Below, in pieces: positions 23,370 to 35,489 of a stretch of 64,000 nucleotides of DNA. Both the position numbers and the translations under genes were made by a program. Numbering within the stretch: position 1 is the stretch's first letter; every line of letters starts with the position of its first letter. This stretch comes from Sialis fuliginosa (Eukaryota; Arthropoda; Insecta; Megaloptera; Sialidae), in NCBI GenBank assembly GCA_961205875.1, contig OY540809.1:28470267-28534266 (forward strand). Direction: 5' to 3'. A model generated the notes under the pieces. It ran no database searches and was not told the DNA's origin. It saw nothing but the letters and a program-made list of their open reading frames with translations.

Positions 23370-23710
23370 TTTTTGTCCATGGTTCCATCGAAATTTCGGG
23401 ATGGGTTATCGGAAAAAAATATTTTATCTATATGAATGTAGCTATGGTTTTTTTATTTAATTTTTTCACAAAATAGCGTCGGTTTGAAACTTTTTTTCAC
23501 CTTTTTTTAAATATAAGCGGTATTAAAAAATAGTAAATATCAAAATTTCAAAAATCCGCTACGCGCAGACTTAGCCACTGCAATTACGAAAATTTAGAAA
23601 AAAAATTTTAACTTTGAGGATCGCTGGAACCAGGTTGAAAAAAGACGTTTCGAGAAAAACGCGTTTTAAGTTTTCCTAAGGTCATAAATGGCCACGTTAT
23701 CTGCTCTCAC
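23370..23710. repeat. Dispersed repeat with TTTCGAGAAAAACGCG motif
   Basis: Second member of the family described at 18255-18600; TTTCGAGAAAAACGCGTTTT at about 23648. Confidence 0.45.
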
Positions 23711-24928
23711 TAAATTGACTGTAACAATTTTCGGAATTTTAACTAAACATTTTTTTTATATATTTTTGAATATGTATACTTTAAAGAAATGCATAAAAAA
23801 CGGGTTTTCTGTCACAGTGGTTTTTAACTAAAGTAAAATTATATTACTCAATGATTCATAATATATATAATTTTTTAATAGAATATTTAAATAGCATTCC
23901 CCTATAATTGATTACTTAGAACTACCACTGGTCTGGCACATGAATAGGTGTCATTTATGGGCGTAGAGGATTTTTCTTAAATTAAATTTCAATGGATCAC
24001 ATTTTTATTTTTATTCTGACAAGTCGATCTAAACGCAAATTAATGTCCGTGGACATTTTTATGATTTTTTGTTGTATATATACATTGTTATTTATGTTTA
24101 TTGTTATATGAAATAAGTTTTTCATAAAATTATGATTACATTAATAGCTTTTGTATTATTCTCATTTTATTTTTTATTTCGAGAGAGGTAATAATTTAGA
24201 GAAAGAATATTATTTCTTTTATGTTTATAATAAAAGATTTGATTATAGTAATTTATTTGCATAATTTGCAATAAATTTCAGACAGTCAAAATTTATAAAT
24301 TGAATAAAATAACATGTTGACATTATATTGTACTAGTTTGTAAGTTATCTCTTAAACTAAGAAACCTAGAAACTTGAATCCAAATATATACACGATGTAT
24401 CTAATATTTATTTTATTGTACCTATTCGTTATTTTAAATTCTTGATATTAAATAAATTAGGTTTTAACGACCGATATGCACAGACCATAACGCAATTTGT
24501 TTATAACATTGGTAAGTACAAGGGTCTTTTGTTGTTTGGATTGTTTTTTTTAACACCACAAGAGGCATTGGTGTTGACACGGTCGAATGCGTTAACTGAA
24601 TCAAAATCGAATTAAAAAAGGTGGTCACAATCCGGCGCGCACGGTTCCTTCGAGACTTGGGCTTTTTGTGTGCACGCTCAGATTCTTTGATTTGATACAC
24701 TCTAAACAAGGGCTGCGTAACATTTCGTTGGCATACAAAAAAATTCACGTATTCGAAAAAATTAGTTCTAAGATATTTGAAATCTAAAATTAATTTTGCA
24801 CCAGTACGAAACAACTGAAATTAGTCTTGTCTTGCGTCGTGAAGATCTATTTATTAATAATAGTAAATATACCAGATTATAAAAAATCATTAGAATATTT
24901 GAAATAGAATCTACTAAATCCATACTAC
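23711..24928. other. AT-rich interval with a GC-richer block at 24.5-24.75 kb
   Basis: A minus frame of 116 codons (24814-24464) spans the GC-richer block; its product is basic (HKKPKSRRNRARR) and unrecognised. Length and composition make a chance frame or transposon remnant more likely than a gene. Confidence 0.3.
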
Positions 24929-25221
24929 CTATACATACTAATATAAATGTAAAAGTGTGTCTGTCTGTTTGTTACCTTTTCACGGCTGAACCGATAAACC
25001 GACCTTGATGAAATTTGGCACGGAGATAGCTTGTATCCTGAGGAAGGACATAGGCTACTTTGAATCCCAAAAATTTAATAAATAAAAAAATTTATACGTG
25101 CGAAAGGTTATACTTTTTTCGCGCTACTATCTAGCGTGTAAATGCGAAATTAAAAACCTTTTTTTGTTGACTATATCATATGATCTGTATTGCCACACGT
25201 GCAGGTATAATAACAGCTAGT
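24929..25221 (+). mobile_element. Non-autonomous Helitron-like element
   Basis: Starts CTATACATACTAATATAAA, contains GTCTGTCTGTTTGTTACC, ACGGCTGAACCGAT and GGAAGGACATAGGCTAC, and ends ACAGCTAGT. The ATACTAATAT start and CTAGT end are the signature of short Helitron-type repeats abundant in Lepidoptera and other insects. Helitrons have no target duplication. Confidence 0.65.
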
Positions 25222-25320
25222 AGAATTATATTTTTGTTAAAATATTTTCCGAGTTAAGTACAATCTATGATTTTTAGAAAAACGGGTAATTTTCTAAACG
25301 TGGCGATATCATTAACTTTA

Positions 25321-25845
25321 TAGTCCTCGGTTCCGGCTTTAAATTTTGAAATAAAAAATACTCCTCTGAAACTTCGTGAGTGGATTAATTTTGGCGTAAC
25401 CTACAACTTTTTCATCTTCGAAAATTCTGAGAATTGGGGTGTTTTTAATGTGACATGCGTCAAACATGTTTAGGGCGTAGGTCAGGGCAAAAGACCTTTG
25501 ATTTTTGTAGGCCAGTATAACCATAACATTTTATTATTATTTATCTAGTAATTTTGCAAAAATCAGCCGGTTATTTATAAATTACATAATATCATGAATT
25601 TGACATGTTGAGGGTGTAGGTCTCGCTAAATGCCCCAATATTTTTGTAGGTTGATATATTTCCTGATGTTTGCATTATAAAATCATCTAATTCAAGAAAA
25701 AAAGAAAGGGTTATTCGTAAATTTCCTATAACTATCGTTAAATTTCGAAGATAAAAAAGTTGTAGGTTACGCCAAAATGAATACACTCACGAAGTTTCAG
25801 AGGAGTATTTTTTATTTCAAAATTTAAAGCCGGGACCGAAGACTA
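25321..25845. mobile_element. MITE with about 115-bp terminal inverted repeats
   Basis: Arms 25321 to about 25435 and about 25731-25845 are inverted copies, very similar by eye; they start TAGTC(C/T)TCGGT(T/C)CCGGC. TTA occurs on both sides (25318-25320, 25846-25848), a possible 3-bp duplication. Inside, a GACATG..GGG.GTAGGTC segment is directly repeated. The minus frames here follow the repeats and are not genes. Confidence 0.8.
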
Positions 25846-25849
25846 TTAT

Positions 25850-26990
25850 TTCTCCCTAAATTATTAGATTTTCACTATGTATACCTAATAATGATTTGAC
25901 ATTACATGATATAAATAATAACTGTTTAAATATTTTTATATTTCTATTATTTTTGGGTTCCCTTTTTATCCAAACATATTTTTCTAAAAATTGAATGAAC
26001 TTCTTGTATTTTGTCAGTACTAATAAATTAAAGATTAATACAAATTTTACATAATATGATATCTAACGATCTGATAATAAATAATATAACCTACTTACCC
26101 ATCCCTGATCTTTAGACAGCTGGATTTATTTAATCCCCAATTCGTGGACTACGGCAAACATACAATTATTGAGAAGATTTTCCATTTAGGTTGTTTTTTT
26201 ATTCATCTCTGACTTCATGCTTTATCAGATTTTAAATGTTTCAAATGTATGGCGTTACCAGCAACTTTTTTTAATCTCTAAAAAACCGTGGCGTCAAACG
26301 TTTTGTAATGGGGTCCGCTGGAATGCTACATATGTATGTATGCACGTTTTGTTGTTTTTTTTGTAGAATATTCTTGTTAAATTTGAAGAATCCAACGCTG
26401 TTTTTACTTTTTGTTATTGTCATATGAAATCGAACCTATCGGTTTTGAGAAGAGTTGCTTTGAAACCCGATTTATTTTAAAAAATCCATTATAACAAAAC
26501 TTTTAATTACATTACAATTTTTTGATAATTTATACAAATTAAATAAAAAATGAAGTTTGATTTACATTACGAAAAGTAATAAGTTTTCCTATTTTTAATT
26601 ATTAGTATTTTTATAATTTTCTTTGCTATAAAATATTAAAAGAACAAAATATAATTTTTTAAAGACATACATATGTATTTCATTTATTTCAAAAACTTTT
26701 TAACTTAATATATAAATATAATTATAGAGGTAACTTAAATTAAATCAATGCAACCCTTGTTTTGAGTTTGGAGATTTCGATTTTTTTAATTTGTTTATCC
26801 ATGCATAAATACTTATTAAAATATCTTAACTAACAAAAAGACATCAATCATGTAAAATTTTCTTCGATTTTTAAAAATAAATATCATCGACTGCATTCTA
26901 CTTCACCGCGCTACCCGCCTACGTTACTCATGTGTTTGTTTTGTCAAACGTACTACTCTGTCTTTCTTTGAAAATTATATTTGTTTTTTG
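25850..26990. other. AT-rich interval, nothing recognised
   Basis: No ORF or element end. GC-richer at 26900-26950 (CACCGCGCTACCCGCC). Confidence 0.4.
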
Positions 26991-27359
26991 CCAAAATTTG
27001 ACACTTTCTAAACAATGAATATCCCAAGAACTATCTGCATACAATTTTAGGGTCTTAGATTTTTGAACAGTCATAAAAAATCGGTTCAGTATTTTTTGAG
27101 TTTACTGGAAATAGACAGATTTTGGCAAAAAAGTACATAAAAAAATAAAATTTACCCTACGATGTTTTCTCATTAAATGGCGAACTTTTCCATTTTTTTT
27201 CAAAAATGGCCGATTGTGGGTGTAAAAATCAAATTTTATTTTTGAAAATGTTATTACGTATTTGTAACATAAAAATACATAGGTACTTCCTCTTTTTTTC
27301 GTAAAAATCCCTTCATTTTTACGTTAATTATTGCATTATTAGTGATAAAAAAAATTTCG

Positions 27360-27769
27360 AGAATTTTTTTATTTTTGAGGTTAGGATACGTTTGAAAAGT
27401 AACGCTACCTATGCAGTCTATTAACTTATTTTTTTTTATTTTTCTACGACTTCTAGTACCGGAGACATTTCAAAAATAGTGTAGCGATACACTCGAAATG
27501 TATCAAAAATACACAATTATGTAATTTTCTCGGGACGCACATGACCGATTTTCCTTAATTTTTGATTTTCAACTCATCTTCGAACTTATAAAGAGAAAAT
27601 CGAAAAAAATCCAACTTCCCGAATGCATCACTTTAAAATGCAAATTTCCCTCTATTATCCGTCTTTGAGTTTTTAAAAACCATTTTTTTTAGTCCCCATA
27701 TCAATTTTTATTCCTCATAATGCTCTTTTGCCTCGATAGGGGCCGGTTTACCCCTAGCTACACCACTAT
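27360..27769 (-). mobile_element. hAT-like end fragment
   Basis: Read on the minus strand, the right edge begins ATAGTGGTGTAGCTAGGGG followed by TAAACCGGCCCC, a common hAT-type terminus. No partner end was found on the left. Confidence 0.4.
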
Positions 27770-28260
27770 TCATTTGTATTCATACATATGTATTCATTCA
27801 TTATTTCATAAATATATTTAGATTTTTTTGTATGTAAATCAGTAATCAGTAATGACTGATTCAGCGTAAGTTTACACAAATTGTTGAAACACTGATGGTT
27901 TGTTTACTTAACGAGTTTAAGATATTTCCCGTCAATACGTGATGGCGCACCAGTGTTAATATTGACACGTTGGCTCGCTTGGACATTTCAAATATTGGTT
28001 CGGGCAGACACTGCTTATGCAAACATCCTACAAGTGCATTTATTTTTGTTTCAACATTCTGTGTATATCAAAGTGATATTTTCTTTTTAATGTCGTAAAA
28101 AATATAAATATTAATGTTCAGTGTGTCGAGTCTTTATTTTTGAATCTTGTAAAAAAACGTTGGGATGTTTTATCTTTACATTTATGGAAACTTTCAAAGG
28201 GGTCTGCGTATATGTACAGTGTAAATAAGATGATATATTAATACATTTGAAATCTCACTG
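27770..28260. other. Apparently unique interval, GC-richer at 27.94-28.03 kb
   Basis: CGTGATGGCGCACCAGTG and TTGGCTCGCTTGGAC stand out from the A/T background and are not repeated in the window. No ORF. Could be regulatory or an old exon; no specific evidence. Confidence 0.25.
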
Positions 28261-28264
28261 CATC

Positions 28265-28544
28265 CTGTAAGTTTTCTTAGGTCTCGGGCCGAATAGAATT
28301 TATTTTAAACATAGGGGGCCGGACTAAAAATATTCTTGTTGGAATCCTATTAGAATTTTTATTTACATGTGCAATTAGCTATATGTAAATAGAGTATATA
28401 TCGAAAATAATGGAAAATATCTATTCAAATGTAAATAAATACACATATTTACATCAAATCCTTAAATTTAATAAAATTAATAAATAAATTATAGAAATCA
28501 GGGGCCGGATGCAAAACTTTGGAGGGCCGTAGTTTGGTGACCCC
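28265..28544 (-). mobile_element. hAT remnant with GGTGACCCCTG end
   Basis: On the minus strand the segment starts CAGGGGTCACCAAACTACGG and continues CCCTCC; GGGGCCGGA motifs recur at 28315 and 28501. CAGGGGT.. with GGCCC/GGGCC motifs is typical of hAT elements. The opposite end is not clean. Confidence 0.5.
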
Positions 28545-28864
28545 TGCAATAAGCAATAACATTATGGGTAAATAATATAATAAATCAAATTTTTGTCTAA
28601 ATTAGGGGCTTGATTTTTTGTTCTACGAATTGTATGTGAAATTTTAAATGTTTTAGTATATAGCTGAGCATTTTAAACCTCGAAATTATCTAATCAAAAA
28701 ACAAGTTTACAATGGATTATTAAAGTCTCGCCATTTCAAATTCACCGCGGAAGCATCAAATTTTATTGTAACTGTTATTTATCTATGTATATGCAAAAAT
28801 GATTAGTACAATATTTTGGATAAAAGTCATCAATAAATTCTACCACATTGTACATTGTAAATCA

Positions 28865-28895
28865 AAGGTCCCGGGTTCAAGTATCGTATTGAAGA
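28865..28895 (+). other. Isolated B-box-like motif
   Basis: GGTCCCGGGTTCAAGTATCG resembles a tRNA T-arm/B box. No acceptor stem or A box pairs with it, so at most a SINE remnant. Confidence 0.2.
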
Positions 28896-29285
28896 AAACA
28901 CAAAAGATTTAATACCCTACCGGAATGAGATATCATTATTACTATTTTTAAATAACTGTTTTTACATTCTTCCGTACGTTTCTATTATTAATTACACATA
29001 CAAAAGAAACAATATTTTTTACGTGTATTTATCGACTATAAAAACATAATTCATTATCAACTGATAAACAATTAGTTATGTATCTAATAAATGGCGCCAC
29101 TGTAGAAATTTCGTCTGTTGTGTTTTCTCTATAAAACGGTATTTCCACCCATACTCTGTTCGCGTGGATCTCGACCCAGTGTGACCTGTCGCAGTGGCTC
29201 TAAACCTCTTAAAATTATAGATCCATTTTTCGTTGAAAATGCACATATTCCTTCGTAAATTATATGTACATATTATAATAGTATA

Positions 29286-30034
29286 AGGTACTGGCACCAG
29301 TCTAGTCTTGGATATGACTCCAGTAATGGCTATTTTTAAATTAAATGTACTGAATTATAAATATTTGTTGATATTTAATTACTACCATTTCTGAATCTAT
29401 ATACATTTAACTGTCTTACATCGTGATTTAATGACAATCGGTCAATAAGTGTCAAAATGGTGGACATTTAAACTAATTATTAGTATTATTTATTTAAAAT
29501 ATAATACTACTTTTAGCCCCCTGCAGGTGCTATTTTTGAGTTAGAAAAAAAATAAAAAATATGGTCAAATTCTACTAATTGAGATGTACATTTTGCCATG
29601 CAAATACAATTTTTTTTTTTTTTTTTTTGGATTTGCTTTAAAACCCCCTACAGGCACCATTTTAGATTTAGAAAAAAAATAGAAAAAGGGTCAAATTCCG
29701 CTTGTTTGGTTATACATTTTAACGTGCCACATGCCTTGGTATAAAAAAAATATTTTTTTTACCTAGCTTTAGCTCCTTATTACCCCCACTGAAAAATTAT
29801 TTATTCAATAAATTTGTACATATTTTACTAGAGGGTGCATTTTACATGTTCAGTAAAAATTTCAAGTTTCTAGCTTATATAGTTTACGAGCTATTTAGCT
29901 TTGAGTGAAAAGGACGGACGGACGGACGACAAAGTGAGATTAATAGGGTTTCTTCGGAACCCTAAAAAGAAGCCCGTCAATCACAAAAACAGTAAACCTT
30001 GCACTTATAGCGGCCATAACTGGTGCCAGTACCT
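29286..30034. mobile_element. MITE with AGGTACTGGCACCAGT ends, copy 2 (reversed)
   Basis: Same ends as 16586-17135 and TA on both sides, but inverted relative to it. The outer parts match copy 1; the middle (about 29500-29970) is foreign sequence related to 36.3-36.98 kb. Confidence 0.8.
29500..29970 (+). repeat. Insert with CCCCTGCAGG-type internal repeats
   Basis: Carries two degenerate units (CCCCCTGCAGGTGCTATTTT and CCCCCTACAGGCACCATTTT), then GGACGGACGGACGACAAAGT and CGGAACCCTAAAAA. The same sequence order occurs at 36300-36980. The GGACGG...GGAACCCTAAAAA tail is frequent in Lepidoptera repeats, from general knowledge. Confidence 0.65.
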
Positions 30035-30039
30035 TATTC

Positions 30040-30890
30040 TATATAACTACATAGTAGAAAATTTATTTTATTAGGGCAACGGTTCTAGACTTCTGGTTGT
30101 AAGATGAAATTAAAACAAAATTTGAGGTGTATTATAAAAATATTTTACTGTTAATAAAAAAAAAAATTCCTGCAGGAAATCTCCCAATAAAAGATACTGA
30201 CTTCGTTGGTGTGCCAATTGAAGCGTCTTGACGTGAATATGATCTGAACGGAGTTTAATCAAATTCGGCCTAGTCATTTTTTTGTTAGATCAAAAAGACT
30301 GCAGTAGTAGTAGTAGATTTCGGAATTTCTTAAAAAAAGATGTAATTTGTTTATGTGGCATTCGATACTTTGAAATATTGGATATAATAATAATTGAATT
30401 ATTTAATCAATTTTAAAAAATAGTCCAGACGCATTTTAAGTAATATTTTATGCCCCTAGTGTAATTGTTTAATATTTTACATCGATAGGTATGTAATGAA
30501 AAATCATTAGTACTGCGTACATAACAATTTTGGAACCGCTGATTACGTTGCATGAATTAAAATAATTCACATACATACAACCATATATCATAAACTCGTG
30601 TATCTCTTGTAAACTACAAGTATTCTATCTTTGTTGTACTGTGTATGTTTAGTAAGCAGTGGGACAAAGAGCATGTAAGTGTTGTAATATTCGATGTTAA
30701 CATTATTGTTTAATAATTATTTATTACAATTTTCTCTATAAATCTAAATATCGAGAATTCTGCATATTTATCTTGTTGCATACCTTTCTTCATGTTTATT
30801 AAATTATCAATAATTTATACTTAATAATAATAAATAATGAATATTAATATTAAAATGTGTGCAATTTTATTAACACTAAATTTACTATAT
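30040..30890. other. AT-rich interval, nothing recognised
   Basis: A short (AGT)n tract lies at about 30305. No gene or element end found. Confidence 0.4.
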
Positions 30891-31672
30891 AGGGGAAAGT
30901 CGGTTAATTTGGAATATTTTTTTAAATTAAGATATTCAGTATACCTACTAGTTTTAGGTTTAGACAAATTATTTTTTTATGAAATGAAACAGTAGTTTAT
31001 AGATTTTGTATATAGATGAGGTATTAATCAATATAATTATCATAAACTCCACAAAAATCAAGAAAATGTGAGATCGGAGCTTTGTTGTTTCAATTTAGCC
31101 AACCGGTTAATAGAATCTTAACTAAAATATACCTGTAAACAAAACATAATATAGGTACATTTATGAATTACAGACTATCACACAATTATTTATCATAAGT
31201 ATTAAAACAAAAAGCTGTAAGAAATCATTCTTGTTACATTATTTCAATTCAATTATTCAAGAAAATCATCACATATGTCAGGATTATTGGTACAAGTTTC
31301 ATGATTTCACTTATGGTAACTATGTGCGGTCCATTTTAACTAACAGTGTGAAAAATGAGAAAAAAAATTAACAAAAACATAACCTATCAAAGCCGCCAAT
31401 CAATCCATGACAGTTAATTGTTGATAAATTGCTGCTGCAAACTATAAATTAAAAACGCTGTATACTTACCTTTATACTAACTACACCCTTAGCACGAATC
31501 ACTAAAAATTACATCAAAAATCACTTATTTACATTTGCAGAAACAAAACACTATCATTCAACTTGTCGAGAAAAAATCCCACAGTGTTGCCATTTAAGAA
31601 ATCAGAAAACTACTTTCGAGATATAAAGGTGGTCCTATTTAGCGAGTGGTCCAATATACCATACTCTCCCCT
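30891..31672. mobile_element. Probable TIR element, 782 bp
   Basis: Left end AGGGGAAAGTCGGTTAATTT and right end complementary to AGGGGAGAGTATGGTATATT form an imperfect terminal inverted repeat. Interior is A/T-rich without ORFs. Target duplication unclear. Confidence 0.45.
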
Positions 31673-32104
31673 AAATATGTATGAAAATAAAATTAAACTT
31701 TATATTTTTACATCATAATTATTGTGTTTTGCAATTTTTTTAGTAAATTACGTAGTTCAGACGCCAAAAAAACTATGCCCACTTGTCAAAAGAGTCTAGA
31801 AAATCGTACAAAATTATATTAATATAATTGTACTAATTGGCAGTAGTAGTGACTTGATTTCGAATTGAGAAATTTTATAAACAAGGGATGTTGCCAATGA
31901 ACCAAGTATAGCACTTAAACACTAATATAATGGTCAGTATCTATAAATTTACAGTTAAAGCTTTAGTGGAAAGTTTTCCATTTTTATTCGTATTTGATTA
32001 AGTATTCGTAATTAAAACCTAAAAAATAATTCAATATTTCATCTTCCACAAAAAAATAGCAATAAAATGACTTTCTAACAAACAAATGCCACCGGTTACG
32101 CCAA

Positions 32105-32355
32105 TTAGTATTTAAATTTATCGAATCTCTTATGTATTTTAATTACAGGTCGTTTCTTGAATTTGATGCGCAAACAACAAAGGCGCCAGGTTTTTAAAAC
32201 CAATAAACAACTAGATAGTACTGCAATAATTGCCCAGTCAATCGGCATGGTGCCAAACGATATAGGATTTTGGTCAATATTGTTTATGTTTAGATCCTTT
32301 TGGCCCCACACATTTAACTGTTTTGAATATTTGAATAGCTGCTTGTCTTGTTTTC
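32105..32355 (-). other. Open frame with one predicted membrane segment, unrecognised
   Basis: The minus frame is open for about 82 codons up to the stop near 32105. The first ATG in this frame comes late (at TMPIDW); upstream codons would need an acceptor or a non-ATG start. It reads ...SKQLNVWGQKDLNINNID..., then a hydrophobic stretch DWAIIAVLSSCLLVLKTW followed by a basic segment (RIKFKKRP). The plus strand is also open here (32157-32375). I recognise no family. It may be a chance frame, an exon fragment or a pseudogene. Confidence 0.2.
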
Positions 32356-32864
32356 ATAATGTAGCTATAAACTAATTATATAGTTAACATTAATTTAAAT
32401 TGGTAGTCGAATACTAATTAAGGAAATGTTTTTAGCTCGAATAATTAATTTTTATAATTTTATTGTTTAACTGTTTATCACAAACCAAAGAGTAAATTTA
32501 TGGGGCGTTCTAAAAGCTCCCGGGAAAATTAAAATAAATCGAAAATTATTTTTTATGTATTTAAAAAAATTTAAACAGCGTTTTTTTGCACATTTTATCA
32601 TCTTCTAAAAACATTAATTTAGAAACCAAAATAGGGAATTAATTATAAGAGAATTTAATAAATACCGATGAAGTATTCTAATAAACTACCATTGGTTAAC
32701 CTTTTTATTTTTATACGATTTTATTAGAAAATATTAATTCTAAACATTTTCATATTACCTTACCTGATTATTAATTTCTAAATCAATTTTTTTTCTGTTA
32801 TACATACATCAAATACAACATATTATAATGTTAATTCTGTAAAGGGAGATATATATTTGTTAGG

Positions 32865-33075
32865 GAATATTTTACTACAAAAGTTGTTACGAGCATTCTT
32901 ATAAAAAAATTAATTCTTTACAATAGAGTTTCTATCAAATTTTCACGTAACACGCGTTGTTCCTGAAATATTTTAAAAATAAGAAAATAACACCTCATCC
33001 CCTCCACACGATTTTTATATGGGATCATCTACTAGCCAAACCCAACCAATAAACCAAGTTTTATTAAAAATCAGA
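32865..33075 (-). repeat. Dispersed repeat, copy 3 (inverted)
   Basis: TTTACTACAAAAGTTGTTACG, TTTTCACGTAACACGCGTTG and ACCAAGTTTTATTAAAAATC correspond to the reverse complement of 20165-20560. Confidence 0.55.
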
Positions 33076-33456
33076 CGGAGCCAAATCTAGAGAGTTAGTA
33101 TGCCAATGATTTCTATAGATATGATAACTTGAATTGATAAATATTTTGGACAGAAACCCGATCAATTTAAATTAGACAGCGGGCAAATTCAATGTTTAGT
33201 TCCTTAATTGAAATTGGCAGTTTATTATTTCGCTCGGTCACCCTTTAAAAAATTGTATAACCCATTCTATTATGCGTTACATTAAAACATTTTATATTCG
33301 TTTACTCTAACTATGATCGGCCCATCAGCATCCTCCCTCTCCATCGTGTGCTCCATTAATACTGTTCTATAACCAACACGAAAACCCAACCCTACTACTG
33401 AACTGTCGGAAAAGAAAATGCCTAGCCGACAAAAAATAGAATATGAAGAAAATATC

Positions 33457-33930
33457 TGTCATGGGAGCCACGGGACTTTCTTATACGGAATCGTGACAGT
33501 GAACAGTGTACGTGACTCTTAATTTATTAAAACAGTACATTTCTGATAAACTAATAAAAGATAAAATAAAATGAATGGGACATAAACTATAGATAATATT
33601 ATTCTCTACATTATGTATCAAATGAATATTTTGAACGTTTTAACAGAAAACGGATGTTTACTCTTGTCAATTTTTGAATTTTCGAATTATTTTTAAAATA
33701 AGAAAAAATATTTTAGATAAAAAATGTCGAGTATGTTATTATCTATAGTTTATTCCCTACATTTTTTTCCAACACATGATTTAGCCAGAAAGAATTTTTT
33801 TATATAATAATTTAGACTCATCGACACTTTTCTCTCTCAATATTACATATAAGAAAGTCCCATGGTACCTATAGCTAGCACGCACACTGTTCAAACTCTG
33901 TAATACGTATAAGAAAGTCCTATGACACTC
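33457..33930. repeat. Foldback element, about 475 bp
   Basis: GTCATGGGAGCC...GGGACTTTCTTATACG on the left is mirrored by GTATAAGAAAGTCCTATGAC on the right. Inner ATAAACTATAGATAAT (33583) is mirrored by ATTATCTATAGTTTAT (33738). A further pair, CGGATGTTTACTC.TGTCAATTT (33652) and its complement at about 34100-34120, partly interleaves, so two elements may overlap. Confidence 0.6.
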
Positions 33931-34144
33931 AGGACTGATATTTCTTCTTTGTTATGAAGCATTTGAATTATAATAATAAAAAAAATTTCAAAAATTTGTT
34001 TTTTCGAAAAAATGAATAAAACATATATTACCTATAATTTTTAACTTGACTAATTTTCTGTATTTCGCACTGTTTCAAAGTTATTCGAAAAATTCCAAAA
34101 TTGACGTAGGCAAACATCCGTATTCGGTTGAAAGATCGTTTTCA

Positions 34145-35178
34145 AAAGTAGGACGTTTTCTTCCCAGACAAAAATTAATCTTAAATATAAAATTTCATCC
34201 TTCTACGATTTATCGTATTTGAGTTACAGCACTTACAGACAGACAGACACACACACATTTTGGCGAAAATATAATATAAAAATATTATATAAAATTCAGA
34301 GAAGATCAAAATGGATAATTCCATCAAAATCCGGACTTCGAAAAAAATCAGCTTAACAATACATTACTTATACTATATATATTATGTATATTCCATATAC
34401 ATGGGTATAAGAAAGTAAAAACATAGAATAAGATGATGTTGAATACCACTGGTCTTCGTACTAATAGCATCCGTTTTGTATAGAAGAGATATTACAAAAA
34501 TCAATTTCGGATTTGTGTGATTGAACATTCAGCTCGTTAGCATTTATCAATGTTATTAAACATCTATGAATCTATGCTAATGAAATTAGCATATTTATAA
34601 AAATATTTTCGTTTATATTTATGACGCATTATTTTTCTATGAATAATAATTACGCTTATGATGTGAATTGTATTTTATATTCATATAGGTACGAGTATAT
34701 TTGATTAATTATTTTATTTTATTTTACAACTGTACTGCGTCGATAAAACATTTATTTTTTATTTATTAATATTTGTATTTTTATTGGATAATTATGAGCT
34801 CCTATCTTATTTTAAATAATGGAAAATAAAGCAATTTTGATTTAGTGAACTTCTTACCTATTGAAATGACAGTAACCTAGACCTTCTTCAAGCTTAAAAT
34901 AAATCATTTCTGAATATTAATAAAAATATAAAATAAAACAATATTTTCATCTGAAGCACTAAAAACTGTCAGTTTTAATAGATTATAGCGTAAAATGCAT
35001 TATTTCAAAAATGTCATATTAAAATGAAATATTTGGCATGTGTTGTTCAAACGGGTGATGCTAAATTACAGGGAATATTTGAGATATTACACATTCCATT
35101 TTATTCGTATGTAGTTTAAAATGCATATTGAAATATAGAAGCTAGCTTTTTTATCAAAAAACCTAGAAATCAAGTATT
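34145..35178. other. AT-rich interval, nothing recognised
   Basis: Short (ACAG/ACAC)n tract at 34230-34255; otherwise A/T-rich without gene-like features. Confidence 0.4.
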
Positions 35179-35487
35179 AGTTGAGGAAAAACTTATAGAT
35201 CTGACGTGATCAAATCAGATCTCGATAGATATGCATTTTGAGACAAGATCATATTTGTTCACTGTTTTTTTAAGACCTGCAAAGATCTACAAAGATCTCT
35301 GAAGATCGTTGTAAAATTTATGAATTTTTAACGTTTGAATCTCTATCACGATCTACAACGATACAATTATTGTAGATCTTTGCAGGTCTCCACAGACCAG
35401 TGAAAAAATATGATTTTGTCTCAGAATGCAGATCTATTCCAGATCTGATTTGATCACTTAAAATCTAATTTTTTTTCCCGAGTTATT
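35179..35487. mobile_element. AGATCT-rich inverted-repeat element
   Basis: Arms of about 120 bp: GTGATCAAATCAGATCT on the left and its complement on the right, then GAGACAAGATCATATTT and GACCTGCAAAGATCTACAA mirrored inward. AGATC motifs recur throughout. No ORF. A non-autonomous foldback/MITE. Confidence 0.75.
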
Positions 35488-35489
35488 AA

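Noticed and set aside
24464-24814. 116-codon minus frame with a basic segment
   Set aside because: No recognisable domain, no splice or promoter context; probably a chance frame in a GC-richer patch.
28865-28895. tRNA-like GGTTCAAGT motif
   Set aside because: No acceptor stem, D arm or A box; not a tRNA gene.
32105-32375. Mitochondrial insertion (TGA read as Trp in another frame)
   Set aside because: The alternative frame gives no recognisable mitochondrial protein.
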